From JTS-RE37 sp041743425 (lineage in GTDB: Bacteria; Bacteroidota; Bacteroidia; Flavobacteriales; Flavobacteriaceae), in contig JBGTMS010000041.1 in NCBI GenBank assembly GCA_041743425.1, positions 22,512-86,511 on the forward strand: a stretch of DNA of 64,000 nt, in the 5' to 3' direction. The number at the start of each line of letters is the position of its first letter. Position 1 is the stretch's first letter. Positions 17,908-27,580 of this stretch are shown here, one piece after another. The notes beneath the pieces were generated by a model, which worked only from the letters and a program-made list of their open reading frames with translations, was not told where the DNA came from and ran no database searches. A program made the translations under genes and the position numbers.

Positions 17908-18963
17908 ATGATATCAAAAATTGTCAGATGCATTCCTGTACTATTCTTTCTGTGTAGTAACCTGGCCTGCAATGAACGTAAGAAGTCCGAGCCATCTGAT
18001 TCTCCGGAGCCTGCGGAACTATTGCTCCCAGAATTGAGCGAAGGCAGTATTGAAGTAATTGATGAGCGCCTTTGGGAGGTGTTGCTTAAAGATGCTAAAC
18101 TGGAGATAATTGCAGAGGGTCATGATTGGACCGAAGGGCCGCTATGGTTAGCCGAAAATGAACAATTACTTTATTCGGATATCCCCAGAAATGCGATCTA
18201 TTCCTGGAGGAAAGGAGAAAAGGCGCAACAATACCTGAAACCGTCCGGTTTCATGGGGAGCCAATTTGCCGGAGACGAGCCCGGGTCTAACGGCCTTCTT
18301 CTGAATTCAGATGGTAAACTAATTCTTTGCCAGCATGGCGAACGCCGGATTGCAATGATGGAAGCCCCATTGGATGCCCCAAGTCCTACATTCGTATCCC
18401 TTGCAGCATCTTATGACGGTGAACGCCTGAACAGTCCGAACGACGCGGTCTACAATAAGAAGGGTGAACTTTTTTTTACCGATCCTCCCTATGGCCTCCC
18501 GAAACGTATGGAGGATCCCGCCAAGGAACTGGACTTCCAGGGAGTATATAAACAGGGAGCCGATGGGAATATCATACTGCTCACTAAAGAATTTTCTCGT
18601 CCTAATGGCATTGCTTTTTCACCCGATGAAAAGAGAATTTATATCGCTAATTCTGATCCGCAACAAGCCATCTGGAAAGTTTTTGAGATCACCCCTGATG
18701 GCAAACTGGGAACCGGAAAATTATTATACGATGCCACATCTTTGGTAGATGAGGAAAAAGGGCTCCCTGACGGGTTGAAAGTTCATTCAGGTGGTACCAT
18801 CTTTGCCACAGGTCCCGGAGGTGTGTTCCTCTTCTCACGGGAAGGAGTTTTACTTGGTAAAATTAAAACAGGGCAGGCTACCTCAAACTGCGCTTTCAAT
18901 GAAGATGAGTCAGTTTTATTTATAACGGCTGACAGCTACGTCCTGCAATTGCGCCTGAAATGA
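17908..18963 (+). CDS. SMP-30/gluconolactonase-family lipoprotein
   Basis: A 351-residue six-bladed propeller protein of the SMP-30/gluconolaconase/LRE family, with a signal peptide and lipobox-like NLAC (Cys21). Family features include EGPLWLAENEQLLYSDI near residue 75 (metal-binding Glu), the LNSPNDAVYNKKGELFFTDPPYG block (metal-binding Asn) and PDGLKVHSGGTIFATGPGGV (metal-binding Asp). Such enzymes open sugar lactones, the products of aldose dehydrogenases; this fits the dehydrogenase-cytochrome protein encoded at 11.7-15.2 kb. The specific lactone is unknown. Confidence 0.9.
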   Translation: MISKIVRCIPVLFFLCSNLACNERKKSEPSDSPEPAELLLPELSEGSIEVIDERLWEVLLKDAKLEIIAEGHDWTEGPLWLAENEQLLYSDIPRNAIYSWRKGEKAQQYLKPSGFMGSQFAGDEPGSNGLLLNSDGKLILCQHGERRIAMMEAPLDAPSPTFVSLAASYDGERLNSPNDAVYNKKGELFFTDPPYGLPKRMEDPAKELDFQGVYKQGADGNIILLTKEFSRPNGIAFSPDEKRIYIANSDPQQAIWKVFEITPDGKLGTGKLLYDATSLVDEEKGLPDGLKVHSGGTIFATGPGGVFLFSREGVLLGKIKTGQATSNCAFNEDESVLFITADSYVLQLRLK

Positions 18964-19089
18964 GGCATCACCCAATCCTTAGCGAGATTCCTTGGGTTGT
19001 CTTAGTTCCCTCTTTTAAGAAATGTTAGAACCATAAAATTGTTTGATTAAATTATTTACATTAGGGCGTTCCAAACAAAATAACCGGAT

Positions 19090-19122
19090 ATGAATGTAGG
19101 TCTTCAAAGGAAGAAAGTATGA
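19090..19122 (+). other. 10-codon upstream ORF overlapping the DUF5009 start (ATGA)
   Basis: ATG at 19090 opens a 10-codon frame (MNVGLQRKKV) whose TGA at 19120-19122 overlaps the ATG of the acyltransferase gene at 19119. The frame also contains an AGGAAG purine run (from 19108) that could serve as ribosome binding site for the main start. Coupled translation is possible but not shown. Confidence 0.35.
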
Positions 19123-20231
19123 ACCAGGGACTTGTTACAGAGCGATTGTATTCTCTGGACGCCCTCCGGGGATTTGACATGTTCTGGATCATTGGGGCTG
19201 AGGAAATTTTTCACCATATGGCAGAAATAACAGCGGCGCCATTTTGGGAAGGTCTTTCCCATCAATTCATTCATCCCGACTGGCATGGTTTTGCCGCTTA
19301 CGATCTGATATTTCCACTCTTTCTTTTTCTGGCCGGTGTTGCAACGCCCTTTTCAATCGGAAAACAACTGGAACGAGGAAAAAGCAGAAAAGAACTTCTC
19401 GGCCGCGTTATCAAAAGAGGGCTCATTTTGGTAATCCTAGGGGTCATATACAATAACGGTCTGGAACTTAGACCCATAGAGGAGATACGATTTCCAAGTG
19501 TGTTGGGCCGAATCGGGCTTGCCTACATGTTCGCCAACATCATTTTCCTCTATACCACACAAAGAAGCCGGCTGTTATGGATTCCGGGCATACTTTTGGG
19601 GTACTGGATGTTACTCGCATTCAATTCAGCGCCAGGCTTTTCCATGGGGGATCTAACAATGGAGGGTAATTTCGTTTCCTACCTGGATCGAAGTATACTT
19701 CCCGGGAAACTCTACCTGGGGATACATGATCCTGAAGGCCTGATCTCTACCATTCCCGCTATTGCAACGGCGCTTCTGGGAATTTTAACCGGAAATCTTC
19801 TGAAAAATACAACACAAGACCAGCGTTCCCGCAGTGCTATAAGGCTCGTCTTTCTTGGCATCTTGCTTATAGCACTTGCCCAACTGTGGAGCCTTGTATT
19901 GCCAATCAACAAAAACTTATGGACCAGTTCCTTTACACTGCAGTGCGCAGGGATCAGTATGTTGCTTTTATCACTTTTCTACTATGTCATCGACATTAAG
20001 GGATACAGGAAATGGGCATTTTTCTTTAGGGTTATCGGCATGAATTCAATTTTGATTTACATGTCGTCAGGGTTTATCAATTGGGGATATACAACCCGGG
20101 CCTTTTTTGAGTGGCTGGCACAGCTGGTCGGCACACCTTATAATGCCGTGGTTCTGGTTTTGTGCAGCCTGGCCGTACAATGGGTTTTCCTGTATATCTT
20201 GTACAGGCAAAAATTATTTCTCCGGGTCTGA
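19119..20231 (+). CDS. DUF5009/HGSNAT-like multi-pass membrane acyltransferase
   Basis: A 370-residue integral membrane protein with about ten hydrophobic segments. The N-terminus ERLYSLDALRGFDMFWI is characteristic of the acyltransferase group that includes heparan-alpha-glucosaminide N-acetyltransferase and DUF5009/NagX-like proteins. These are thought to move acetyl groups across the membrane onto sugars such as glucosamine; the bacterial members are mostly unproven. An AGGAAG purine run sits about five bases before the ATG. Its 3' end converges on the nitronate monooxygenase gene. Confidence 0.87.
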   Translation: MNQGLVTERLYSLDALRGFDMFWIIGAEEIFHHMAEITAAPFWEGLSHQFIHPDWHGFAAYDLIFPLFLFLAGVATPFSIGKQLERGKSRKELLGRVIKRGLILVILGVIYNNGLELRPIEEIRFPSVLGRIGLAYMFANIIFLYTTQRSRLLWIPGILLGYWMLLAFNSAPGFSMGDLTMEGNFVSYLDRSILPGKLYLGIHDPEGLISTIPAIATALLGILTGNLLKNTTQDQRSRSAIRLVFLGILLIALAQLWSLVLPINKNLWTSSFTLQCAGISMLLLSLFYYVIDIKGYRKWAFFFRVIGMNSILIYMSSGFINWGYTTRAFFEWLAQLVGTPYNAVVLVLCSLAVQWVFLYILYRQKLFLRV

Positions 20232-20294
20232 TTCCATTGAAAGTACATATGTTTTCATGCCATAACAAAGCTGTTGTCAAGGGGCTGAAGCGCC

Positions 20295-21248
20295 CTACCA
20301 GGGATCAATCGACTGAAGATTTCGCCGACAAGTCTCGTATTCACTGACGAGGTCTGAGATAATCTGTGCCGCGGGTTTGATCGTATGTATAAGCGCAGAT
20401 ACCTGTCCGATTTCAAGTTCTCCTTCCTCCATATCCCCTTCGAACATCCCCTTTTTTGCACGGGCTCGGCCCAAAAGATTCCGTAGGTCATCAGGGCTTG
20501 CACAGCGGGCATATGCCTCCTGAATATCCCAGTAAAATTTATTCTTCATTAGTCGCACAGGGGCGAGTTCCTTTAGAGTGAGTTGTGTATCTCCCTCTCC
20601 TGCCTTGACAACGAGCTCCTTGAAAAGGTTATGGGAGGAGGCCTCATGGCTGGCGACAAAGCGACTGCCTACCTGCACCCCGTCCGCTCCCAGGGCGAAG
20701 GCGGCTGCCATGGCCTGACCTGTGGCGATCCCCCCTGCAGCGAGAAGCGGTAGATTTGTTCTTTCCCTGATCGACGGTACCAGAGTCATCGTAGTGGTTT
20801 CGTCTCTGCCATTATGCCCCCCTGCTTCAAAGCCTTCGGCAACAATGCCATCGACACCGGCCGTTTCCGCCTTGAGAGCAAACTTAAGACTGCTAACCAC
20901 ATGAACTACCGTTGTCTGACGACTTTTGAGAAAGGCAGTCCAGGTAGCGGGATTCCCTGCGGAGGTAAATACGATCCGCACCCCGGTTGATACTATTATT
21001 TCCATTAGTTTTTCAGCGTCCGGATATAAAAGCGGAACATTCACCCCGAAGGGCTTATCTGTCGCAGCCTGGCATTTAATAATATGCTCTCTGAGCACTT
21101 CAGGATACATACTCCCTGACCCGATCATTCCGAGGCCTCCTGCATTGGACACGGCTGAGGCGAGACGCCAGCCACTCGCCCAGACCATTCCGGCCTGAAC
21201 AATAGGATACTTCGTTTGAAAGAGGGCTGTAACTTTGTTTTGCATCAA
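20295..21248 (-). CDS. nitronate monooxygenase (2-nitropropane dioxygenase family)
   Basis: A 317-residue FMN-dependent TIM-barrel enzyme. Diagnostic stretches are PIVQAGMVWASGWRLASAVSNAGGLGMIG at the N-terminus, IVAEGFEAGGHNG (catalytic His region) and LLAAGGIATGQAMAAAFALGADGVQVGSRF for phosphate and flavin binding. The family oxidises alkyl nitronates such as propionate 3-nitronate, although some members act on acyl-CoA-like substrates. It lies 51 bases downstream of mnmA and is likely co-transcribed with it. Confidence 0.92.
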   Translation of the reverse strand: MMQNKVTALFQTKYPIVQAGMVWASGWRLASAVSNAGGLGMIGSGSMYPEVLREHIIKCQAATDKPFGVNVPLLYPDAEKLMEIIVSTGVRIVFTSAGNPATWTAFLKSRQTTVVHVVSSLKFALKAETAGVDGIVAEGFEAGGHNGRDETTTMTLVPSIRERTNLPLLAAGGIATGQAMAAAFALGADGVQVGSRFVASHEASSHNLFKELVVKAGEGDTQLTLKELAPVRLMKNKFYWDIQEAYARCASPDDLRNLLGRARAKKGMFEGDMEEGELEIGQVSALIHTIKPAAQIISDLVSEYETCRRNLQSIDPW

Positions 21249-21299
21249 TCTCTTGTGTCGGGCTTAACAATCGCTGAGAGGTTTTTATGTAATTGCGGC

Positions 21300-22490
21300 T
21301 CAACCAATGACACCGGATCCGATAAGTTCCTCACTGTGATACCATGCGACAAACTGTCCTTCTGCGATCGCGGTTTGAGCACAATCGAAATCGACATACA
21401 TCCCACCTTCAATTTTAAATAAGGTAGCCCGCTGTAGCGGCTGCCTGTAACGGATTCGGGCTTTCACTTCCATGGATTGATCCTCGATGAGAGCAAGGTC
21501 AGTACGGATCCAGTGAAGATCATTGTCGGCCACAAAAAGGGTTCTCCTTAACAAGCCCGGGTGCTGTTTTCCCTGCCCTGTATAAATAATATTATCGGCC
21601 ACATCGGTTTTGATCACAAAGAGGGGTTCTTTTTTACCCCCTACATCGAGACCTTTCCGCTGCCCAATAGTAAAGTAATGTGCTCCCTGATGTTCACCAA
21701 CAACCTTGCCGTCGGTCAGCACATATGTATTTTTTTCCGCAAAGAATGCCAGTTCCTCCACTTTGGTCCGGAACTCAGGCACCGATTTCTGATAGTGGAT
21801 ATTGTCCGACGGAATTTCAACGATAGGACCTTTCTTTGAGGCCAGTTGTTGTTGCAGAAAGTCAGGAAGGCGTACCTTTCCTATAAAGCATAATCCCTGA
21901 GAATCCTTTTTGTCTGCAGTAATTAACCCATTTTCAGCAGCAATCCGGCGTACTTCAGGCTTGGTGAGATGTCCAATGGGAAAGAGGGTCGCGGCTAATT
22001 GTTGCTGGGATAACTGACACAGGAAGTAGGATTGATCTTTATTCCCGTCAACGCCCGTCAATAATCTGTGGACCGCATTGCCATCAGCCAGCATTTGGGT
22101 GTCTTTCCTGCAATAGTGTCCGGTAGCCACAAAGTCGGCCCCCAGTTCCAGGGCCAGTTTCAGGAAAACATCAAACTTGATCTCCCTGTTACAAAGCACA
22201 TCCGGATTGGGTGTTCGCCCACTTTGGTATTCCCTGAACATATAGTCTACTATCCGTTCGCGGTATACTTTGCTCAGATCAATGGTCTGAAAGGGGATCC
22301 CCAGCTTCTCTGCCACTATAAGGGCATCATTACTGTCCTCAAGCCAGGGGCATTCTCCGGAAATAGTTACAGAATCGTCATGCCAGTTCTTCATAAACAG
22401 TCCAATCACCTCATACCCCTGTGACTTCAGCAGATAAGCGGCAACACTACTATCAACACCTCCTGAGAGACCGACAACAACTTTTTTCAT
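21300..22490 (-). CDS. mnmA: tRNA 2-thiouridine(34) synthase MnmA
   Basis: A 396-residue PP-loop enzyme that thiolates U34 of tRNAs for Lys, Glu and Gln. The ATP-binding loop is GLSGGVDSSVAA (residues 8-19) and the two catalytic cysteines are Cys100 (NPDVLCNREIKF) and Cys201 (GLCFIG). The conserved central TIGQRKGL and C-terminal beta-barrel are present and the length is about normal. A perfect -7 element lies just upstream. Nitronate monooxygenase follows on the same strand. Confidence 0.97.
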   Translation of the reverse strand: MKKVVVGLSGGVDSSVAAYLLKSQGYEVIGLFMKNWHDDSVTISGECPWLEDSNDALIVAEKLGIPFQTIDLSKVYRERIVDYMFREYQSGRTPNPDVLCNREIKFDVFLKLALELGADFVATGHYCRKDTQMLADGNAVHRLLTGVDGNKDQSYFLCQLSQQQLAATLFPIGHLTKPEVRRIAAENGLITADKKDSQGLCFIGKVRLPDFLQQQLASKKGPIVEIPSDNIHYQKSVPEFRTKVEELAFFAEKNTYVLTDGKVVGEHQGAHYFTIGQRKGLDVGGKKEPLFVIKTDVADNIIYTGQGKQHPGLLRRTLFVADNDLHWIRTDLALIEDQSMEVKARIRYRQPLQRATLFKIEGGMYVDFDCAQTAIAEGQFVAWYHSEELIGSGVIG

Positions 22491-22506
22491 TAGATAGAAT
22501 GTATGT

Positions 22507-22514
22507 CAAAAATA
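22507..22514 (-). promoter_or_regulatory. candidate -7 promoter element for mnmA
   Basis: On the minus strand these bases read TATTTTTG, a perfect match to TAnnTTTG, 16 bases before the mnmA start codon, which implies a very short leader. No clear -33 TTTG is visible. Confidence 0.4.
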
Positions 22515-22686
22515 CGAAATTCAGAAGGAGGACGGTAGGGCAGCTATAAGCGAAAAATGGATAACATCAGGATTGCCTGGGTTGGCATACATAACGGGGA
22601 ACTTTACAACTATTCTTTTTTTGAGAGGCAGATTATATGCAATTTAGCAGTCCCAAATCTTACCAAACATAACCCAGCCAACGGTG

Positions 22687-22723
22687 AAACCCTGAGATCT
22701 GACACCCATCGATCCGGGGTTTT
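22687..22723 (-). terminator. possible hairpin downstream of yidC
   Basis: Arms AAACCC and GGGTTT with an inner GATC/GATC pairing enclose a loop between yidC and mnmA. The T run after the stem is short in the yidC direction, so termination is uncertain. Confidence 0.35.
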
Positions 22724-22747
22724 CTATTTATAGCCCGCTCTATTCTT

Positions 22748-24595
22748 TTAGCGCTTCCCGGAGTTCTTTTGCGCCTCGGCCTGTTCCATTAACTCACGCA
22801 TTTTGCGTTGGAATTTATTTTCCTTTTTGGGTTTCAGTTTATTTTCCTGTATCTGTGCGTGTATCTTATCTTCATCAAGGATGAATTTTTTGATGGCCAG
22901 CATGATGAAAATGGTGATCAGATTCGAAATAAAGTAATACAAACTGAGACCACTGGCGTAATTATTAAAGAAAAACAGCATCATCAGCGGAGAAAGGTAC
23001 ATGATGAATTTCATATTCGGCATGCCCGGCTGGGTTTGCATACTCTGACCGGTCGTCATCATCATATAAAAGAAGATGGCAATTGAGGCGAGAATGGGAA
23101 ACAGGCTCACATGGTCGCCATAAAAAGGAATGCTGAACGGCAGATGTGCTATGGTATCATAAGAAGCCAGATCATCAGCCCATAGAAAAGGTTTTTGTCT
23201 CAATGCGAAGGAAGTAGGAAAGAACATGAAAAGGGCGTAAAAGATAGGCAATTGCAACAAGGCTGGGACACAACCGCTCATAGGACTCACCCCGGCCTTA
23301 TTGTAAAGCTTCATGGTCTCCTGTTGTTTTTTCATCGCATTATCCTTGTATTTCTCGCCCAATTCCGTAATCTCCGGTTTGAGCACTTTCATTTTTGCCT
23401 GGGAAAGGTAGGATTTGTATGTCACTGGAGACATGACCAGTCGCACGATGATCGTCATTACAATAATCGCGATCCCGTAAGGCAGAAATGAAATAAGCAA
23501 GGTGTAAAAGCTGGTAAAAATGTATCGGTTGATCCATCCGAAAATCCCCCAACCAAAGGGAATTGAGTCGGCAAGTCCCAGTTCCTTGTATCTGTCAAGT
23601 TCCTTGATATCGGTCGGCCCGTAATACCAATGCATGTCGTAGTCGAGTTCCCCACCGTCCAGCGCGAGGGGTATGTTGGCTGCATATTCCTTTGTAAATT
23701 TAGCAGCATCATCATCCTCTGCGAGATTTTTAGAGCTGAGTTGCGCATTTGCAAAGAGCTTCTCGCTTGCAAGGATAGAGCTGAAGAAATGCTGGCGATA
23801 AGAGAGCCATTTTACCGCTTCCTCAGTTTCTTCATCATCACTGCCTTCAGACAATTTACTGATTTTTCCGTCTTCATAATTATACGTAAGCCTGGTATAA
23901 CGGTTTTCATATTGCACACTCTTACTGTGCCTGATACCCCGAAGTTGCCAGTTGAGTTGTATGGGTTGGCCGGCATTAACCATTCCGCTCAGCCCCTGGG
24001 TTCGCACTTTAAAATCCAGGAGGTATTCGCCGGGTTTCATCTCATACTGATACTCAAGATACTGGTCCGGGGCAACTTTTGCCTTCATTGAGAGGATCTG
24101 GTTCTCTCCGCTTTTGGCCAAAGTAGGTTCAAAGTACAGGTTTTTGGTATGAAGCACCCGGTTATCGTTTGTTGTAAACTGAAGGTCAAAAGAGGCATTT
24201 CCTTCACGGACCAAATGGACCGGCACGGAATCAAAAGTCACGTAGTCCTTCATTCTGGCTTCAACCACCTGACCTCCCTTGTTACTAATCCGAAGGAAGA
24301 GCACTTCATTTTCCAGAGTAGTTATTTCAGGAGAGGCTTTGGTAAAGCTGAAGTCGCCGATGGTTTTGTTATAGGCTGCAACGGCTGTCGAGTCATTGAG
24401 GTCTATGGAGTCTTCTTCAGAAAGCTTCGAAGATGGCGTTGGATTTTCATTCTCTTCCTGCCGGGTAACTTGTTCTTTTTTCTGCGCTTCTGCTTCTTCA
24501 GGGGTAGGTTGATTCGTGTAGAACCAAAAAATGAGGATCGCGAAAATCAGCATAAATCCGATGATCGAATTAATATCCAGTTTTTTTTCTTCCAT
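22748..24595 (-). CDS. yidC: membrane protein insertase YidC
   Basis: A 615-residue YidC/OxaI-family insertase. It has an N-terminal membrane anchor (SIIGFMLIFAILIFWFY), a large periplasmic beta-sandwich domain (about residues 70-350) as in Gram-negative YidC, and the conserved C-terminal five-helix core with YKSYLSQAKMKVLKPEI and YNKAGVSPMSGCVPALLQLPIFYALF. A positively charged tail follows, able to contact ribosomes. It inserts and folds inner membrane proteins with or without SecYEG. The gene follows pyrG by 99 bases on the same strand. Confidence 0.97.
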   Translation of the reverse strand: MEEKKLDINSIIGFMLIFAILIFWFYTNQPTPEEAEAQKKEQVTRQEENENPTPSSKLSEEDSIDLNDSTAVAAYNKTIGDFSFTKASPEITTLENEVLFLRISNKGGQVVEARMKDYVTFDSVPVHLVREGNASFDLQFTTNDNRVLHTKNLYFEPTLAKSGENQILSMKAKVAPDQYLEYQYEMKPGEYLLDFKVRTQGLSGMVNAGQPIQLNWQLRGIRHSKSVQYENRYTRLTYNYEDGKISKLSEGSDDEETEEAVKWLSYRQHFFSSILASEKLFANAQLSSKNLAEDDDAAKFTKEYAANIPLALDGGELDYDMHWYYGPTDIKELDRYKELGLADSIPFGWGIFGWINRYIFTSFYTLLISFLPYGIAIIVMTIIVRLVMSPVTYKSYLSQAKMKVLKPEITELGEKYKDNAMKKQQETMKLYNKAGVSPMSGCVPALLQLPIFYALFMFFPTSFALRQKPFLWADDLASYDTIAHLPFSIPFYGDHVSLFPILASIAIFFYMMMTTGQSMQTQPGMPNMKFIMYLSPLMMLFFFNNYASGLSLYYFISNLITIFIMLAIKKFILDEDKIHAQIQENKLKPKKENKFQRKMRELMEQAEAQKNSGKR

Positions 24596-24694
24596 CTAAT
24601 ACTCTATTGAAGACCTGCCCGAGGTATTGCAACGGGCGGATCGGATAATTTTATTGGCTTATGGGGCTGCAAATATATGCCCAATTGTGCAGTT

Positions 24695-26332
24695 TTATGC
24701 CAAACTGGCATTAGATTGTTGCTTTTTGTACTGAAGTACGGCTTTCACAAAACCAATAAAGAGAGGATGTGGATTAGCAACAGTACTTTTGTATTCCGGA
24801 TGGAACTGAACGCCAATAAACCATGGATGGGAGGGGATTTCAATTATCTCTACAAGCCCGGTTTTCGGGTTGATCCCCGAGGCAACGAGACCGGCAGCCT
24901 CTATTTGCTCTTTGTATTCGTTATTAAATTCATACCTGTGCCTGTGGCGCTCAGAAATAGCCGTTTTACCCTGATACATCCTGTGTGCCAGCGTATTCTC
25001 AGTCAGCCTGCAATCCCAGGCTCCCAGCCTCATGGTGCCACCTTTGTTTTTTACCGCTTTCTGTTCTTCCATAAGGCAAATGACCGGATGCGATGTACTC
25101 TCCACCATTTCGGTTGAATTGGCATCCTTTAACCCCAGCATGTTTCTGGAGAATTCAATAACCGCCATTTGCATCCCAAGGCAGATTCCGAGAAAGGGAA
25201 TCCCGTTTTCGCGGGCGAATTGCACGGCTTTTATTTTTCCTTCAATTCCCCGTTCACCAAAGCCAGGGGCCACCAGTACGCCGTCCAGCCCTTTCATTTT
25301 CTGTTCAAAATTATTGGGGGTAAAATATTCGGAATGCAGGGAGCGGACATTTACCCTAACCTCGTTGATCGCACCTGCATGAATAAATGATTCCAGAATG
25401 GATTTATAGGAATCCTGCAGCTCAACATATTTGCCGATAAGTCCGATAGTAACTTCCCCTTTGGGGTTTTTATGCCGGTCTAAAAATTCATTCCATTGCG
25501 TGAGGTCCGGGGATGGGTTTTCAGGCAAGGCCAATTTTTTCAACGCTACCGTATCCAGACCTTCCTCCTGCATCAATATGGGTACATCATAAATTGTGGA
25601 TGCATCTATGGACTGAATGACCGCTTCTTTTTTTACATTGCAGAAAAGGGCCATTTTTTGTTTGAGTTCATCGGAGATATCATGTTCTGTACGACAGACA
25701 AGAATATCTGCTTTGATACCGCTTTCCATCAGGGTCTTAACGGAATGTTGTGTGGGCTTTGTCTTCAATTCCCCTGCAGCGGACAGGTAGGGTACCAGCG
25801 TCAGATGGACGACGATGGCATTATTGTCACCAAGTTCCCACAGAAGCTGGCGTACCGCTTCTATATAGGGCAGCGATTCAATATCCCCTACAGTACCTCC
25901 AATTTCCGTTATGACAATGTCATAATCCCCGCTGTTCCCAAGGATCTGAATGCGTTCCTTGATCTCATTGGTAATATGCGGGATCACCTGTACGGTCTTT
26001 CCCAGGAATTCTCCACGGCGTTCCTTTTCTATCACGCTCTGGTAAATCCTTCCCGTGGTGACATTATTGGCTTGTGAGGTCCTTACGTTCAAAAACCGTT
26101 CGTAATGCCCGAGGTCAAGGTCAGTCTCTGCTCCGTCATCCGTCACATAACATTCCCCGTGTTCGTAAGGATTGAGCGTCCCGGGATCGACATTAATATA
26201 GGGGTCCAGTTTTTGAATGGTGGTTCTGTATCCACGGGCTTGCAGAAGTTTTGCAAGTGAGGCGGCAATGATCCCTTTTCCCAGGGATGAAGTGACACCT
26301 CCCGTAACGAAAATGTATTTAATTTCAGACAT
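24695..26332 (-). CDS. pyrG: CTP synthase
   Basis: A 545-residue enzyme making CTP from UTP, ATP and glutamine. The N-terminal synthetase domain starts with KYIFVTGGVTSSLGKGI and contains the UTP/ATP sites (ITEIGGTVGDIESLPYIEA). The C-terminal class I glutamine amidotransferase has the catalytic Cys384 in LGICLGMQ and the His-Glu pair in QFHPEYKS. The length is normal. A -7-like TATCTTTA lies 25 bases upstream. Confidence 0.98.
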   Translation of the reverse strand: MSEIKYIFVTGGVTSSLGKGIIAASLAKLLQARGYRTTIQKLDPYINVDPGTLNPYEHGECYVTDDGAETDLDLGHYERFLNVRTSQANNVTTGRIYQSVIEKERRGEFLGKTVQVIPHITNEIKERIQILGNSGDYDIVITEIGGTVGDIESLPYIEAVRQLLWELGDNNAIVVHLTLVPYLSAAGELKTKPTQHSVKTLMESGIKADILVCRTEHDISDELKQKMALFCNVKKEAVIQSIDASTIYDVPILMQEEGLDTVALKKLALPENPSPDLTQWNEFLDRHKNPKGEVTIGLIGKYVELQDSYKSILESFIHAGAINEVRVNVRSLHSEYFTPNNFEQKMKGLDGVLVAPGFGERGIEGKIKAVQFARENGIPFLGICLGMQMAVIEFSRNMLGLKDANSTEMVESTSHPVICLMEEQKAVKNKGGTMRLGAWDCRLTENTLAHRMYQGKTAISERHRHRYEFNNEYKEQIEAAGLVASGINPKTGLVEIIEIPSHPWFIGVQFHPEYKSTVANPHPLFIGFVKAVLQYKKQQSNASLA

Positions 26333-26356
26333 GATGGAATACTATGTTACGGGAGT

Positions 26357-26364
26357 TAAAGATA
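26357..26364 (-). promoter_or_regulatory. candidate -7 promoter element for pyrG
   Basis: The minus strand reads TATCTTTA, one base off TAnnTTTG, 24 bases from the pyrG start. No matching -33 element is evident. Confidence 0.3.
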
Positions 26365-26602
26365 CGAATTGCGCAAAGAAATCGCAGCTAATACGTAGAA
26401 TACTTTTAAAATCGGAAGGTCTGCCGGCAGGGGTTGCCGTAGTGTTAGGGCAAGTGTACAGGGCACAACGCCAATTATCTGGCATCAGTTTGTATGTGGA
26501 TTTGCCCGGGAAAGGACAAGCCAGTGGTTAAATGTTCCTATCGTTTTCCGTTGGGGCTTCAAACGAAATCGATTATATTTAGTATCTGCAAAACATCAGA
26601 AC

Positions 26603-27472
26603 ATGAAACGTAGATCATTTATCAGTGCCACAGCAGCCGCTTCGGTAGGGGCGTTGTCAACCACAACGGTTACAGCGATGCCCGCTATGGGGACAAACCC
26701 TTTCAAATTAAAAGGAAATATCAACCACAGTGCCTGCTTCTGGTGCTATAATCCCATTCCGCTGGAGGATTTTCTTGTGAGTCTGAAAGGACTTGGCATA
26801 CCGGCTATCGATCTGGTAGGCCCCGACGACTGGCCATTACTTAAAAAGCATGGCATTCATGCCTCTATGTGCTGGGGAGCCCAGATCAACCTTACCGAAG
26901 GGTTTAATGATCCTCAATATCACGAGGTCCTCATTAAAAATTACACAGAAATGATTCCCAAGGTCGCAGAAGCAGGGTATAAGAACCTCATTTGTTTTAG
27001 CGGAAACCGCAACGGTATGGACGATACTACAGGCTTAAAAAACTGCGCCGCCGGCCTTAAGAAAATCATGCCTGTTGCGGCGGAACATGGTATTGTGGTA
27101 CAGATGGAATTGCTGAATTCAAAAGTGGATCATAAGGACTATATGTGCGACCATGCTCCGTGGGGAGTAGCGCTCTGTGAAGAAGTGGGTTCCGAAAATT
27201 TCAAACTTCTTTACGACATATACCACATGCAGATCATGGAGGGCGATGTGATCCGCACCATTCAGGATCACCATGCTTATTTCGGACATTATCACACAGG
27301 TGGCAATCCCGGCAGGCATGAGATAAATGAAACTCAGGAACTCTATTATCCTGCTATCATGAAGGCGATCATAGCAACTGGCTTTAAAGGTCATGTGGCC
27401 CAGGAGTTCGTACCGACATGGGAGGATAAGATCGCGGCGCTGAAAGAAGGGGTGACAATTTGCGATGTGTAG
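26603..27472 (+). CDS. Tat-exported hydroxypyruvate isomerase-like TIM-barrel protein
   Basis: A 289-residue protein of the xylose isomerase-like/Hyi TIM-barrel group. The N-terminus KRRSFISATAAASVGAL is a Tat-type signal (twin Arg plus Ser-Phe), so a folded protein with bound metal is probably exported. Metal-binding positions of the barrel are suggested by QMELLNSKVDH, LYDIYHMQIMEGDV, GHYHTGGNPGRHE and VAQEFVPTW. The E. coli namesake interconverts hydroxypyruvate and tartronate semialdehyde, but periplasmic homologues may act on other sugars. It stands alone. Confidence 0.88.
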   Translation: MKRRSFISATAAASVGALSTTTVTAMPAMGTNPFKLKGNINHSACFWCYNPIPLEDFLVSLKGLGIPAIDLVGPDDWPLLKKHGIHASMCWGAQINLTEGFNDPQYHEVLIKNYTEMIPKVAEAGYKNLICFSGNRNGMDDTTGLKNCAAGLKKIMPVAAEHGIVVQMELLNSKVDHKDYMCDHAPWGVALCEEVGSENFKLLYDIYHMQIMEGDVIRTIQDHHAYFGHYHTGGNPGRHEINETQELYYPAIMKAIIATGFKGHVAQEFVPTWEDKIAALKEGVTICDV

Positions 27473-27503
27473 GGTTATACCCGGAGTTCAGCAGAATAAA
27501 TTG

Positions 27504-27526
27504 AAATGTATTCAGAAAACATTTTT
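27504..27526. terminator. possible terminator hairpin between convergent genes
   Basis: AAATGT and ACATTT form a six-base stem with a nine-base loop, followed on the plus strand by more Ts, between the convergent Hyi-like and DUF922 genes. The stem is AT-rich and weak. Confidence 0.3.
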
Positions 27527-27580
27527 GTGCTTATAATGTTGATCTGCATGCATCCGTGACGAACGGTCCGTAAGTAATTA

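Noticed and set aside
22491..22747. tRNA-like segment between mnmA and yidC
   Set aside because: A GGTTGGCATAC stretch drew attention, but no cloverleaf arms or T-loop could be matched.
26217..26531. Plus-strand frame over the pyrG start
   Set aside because: Most of it is antisense to the conserved PyrG N-terminus and has no family match.
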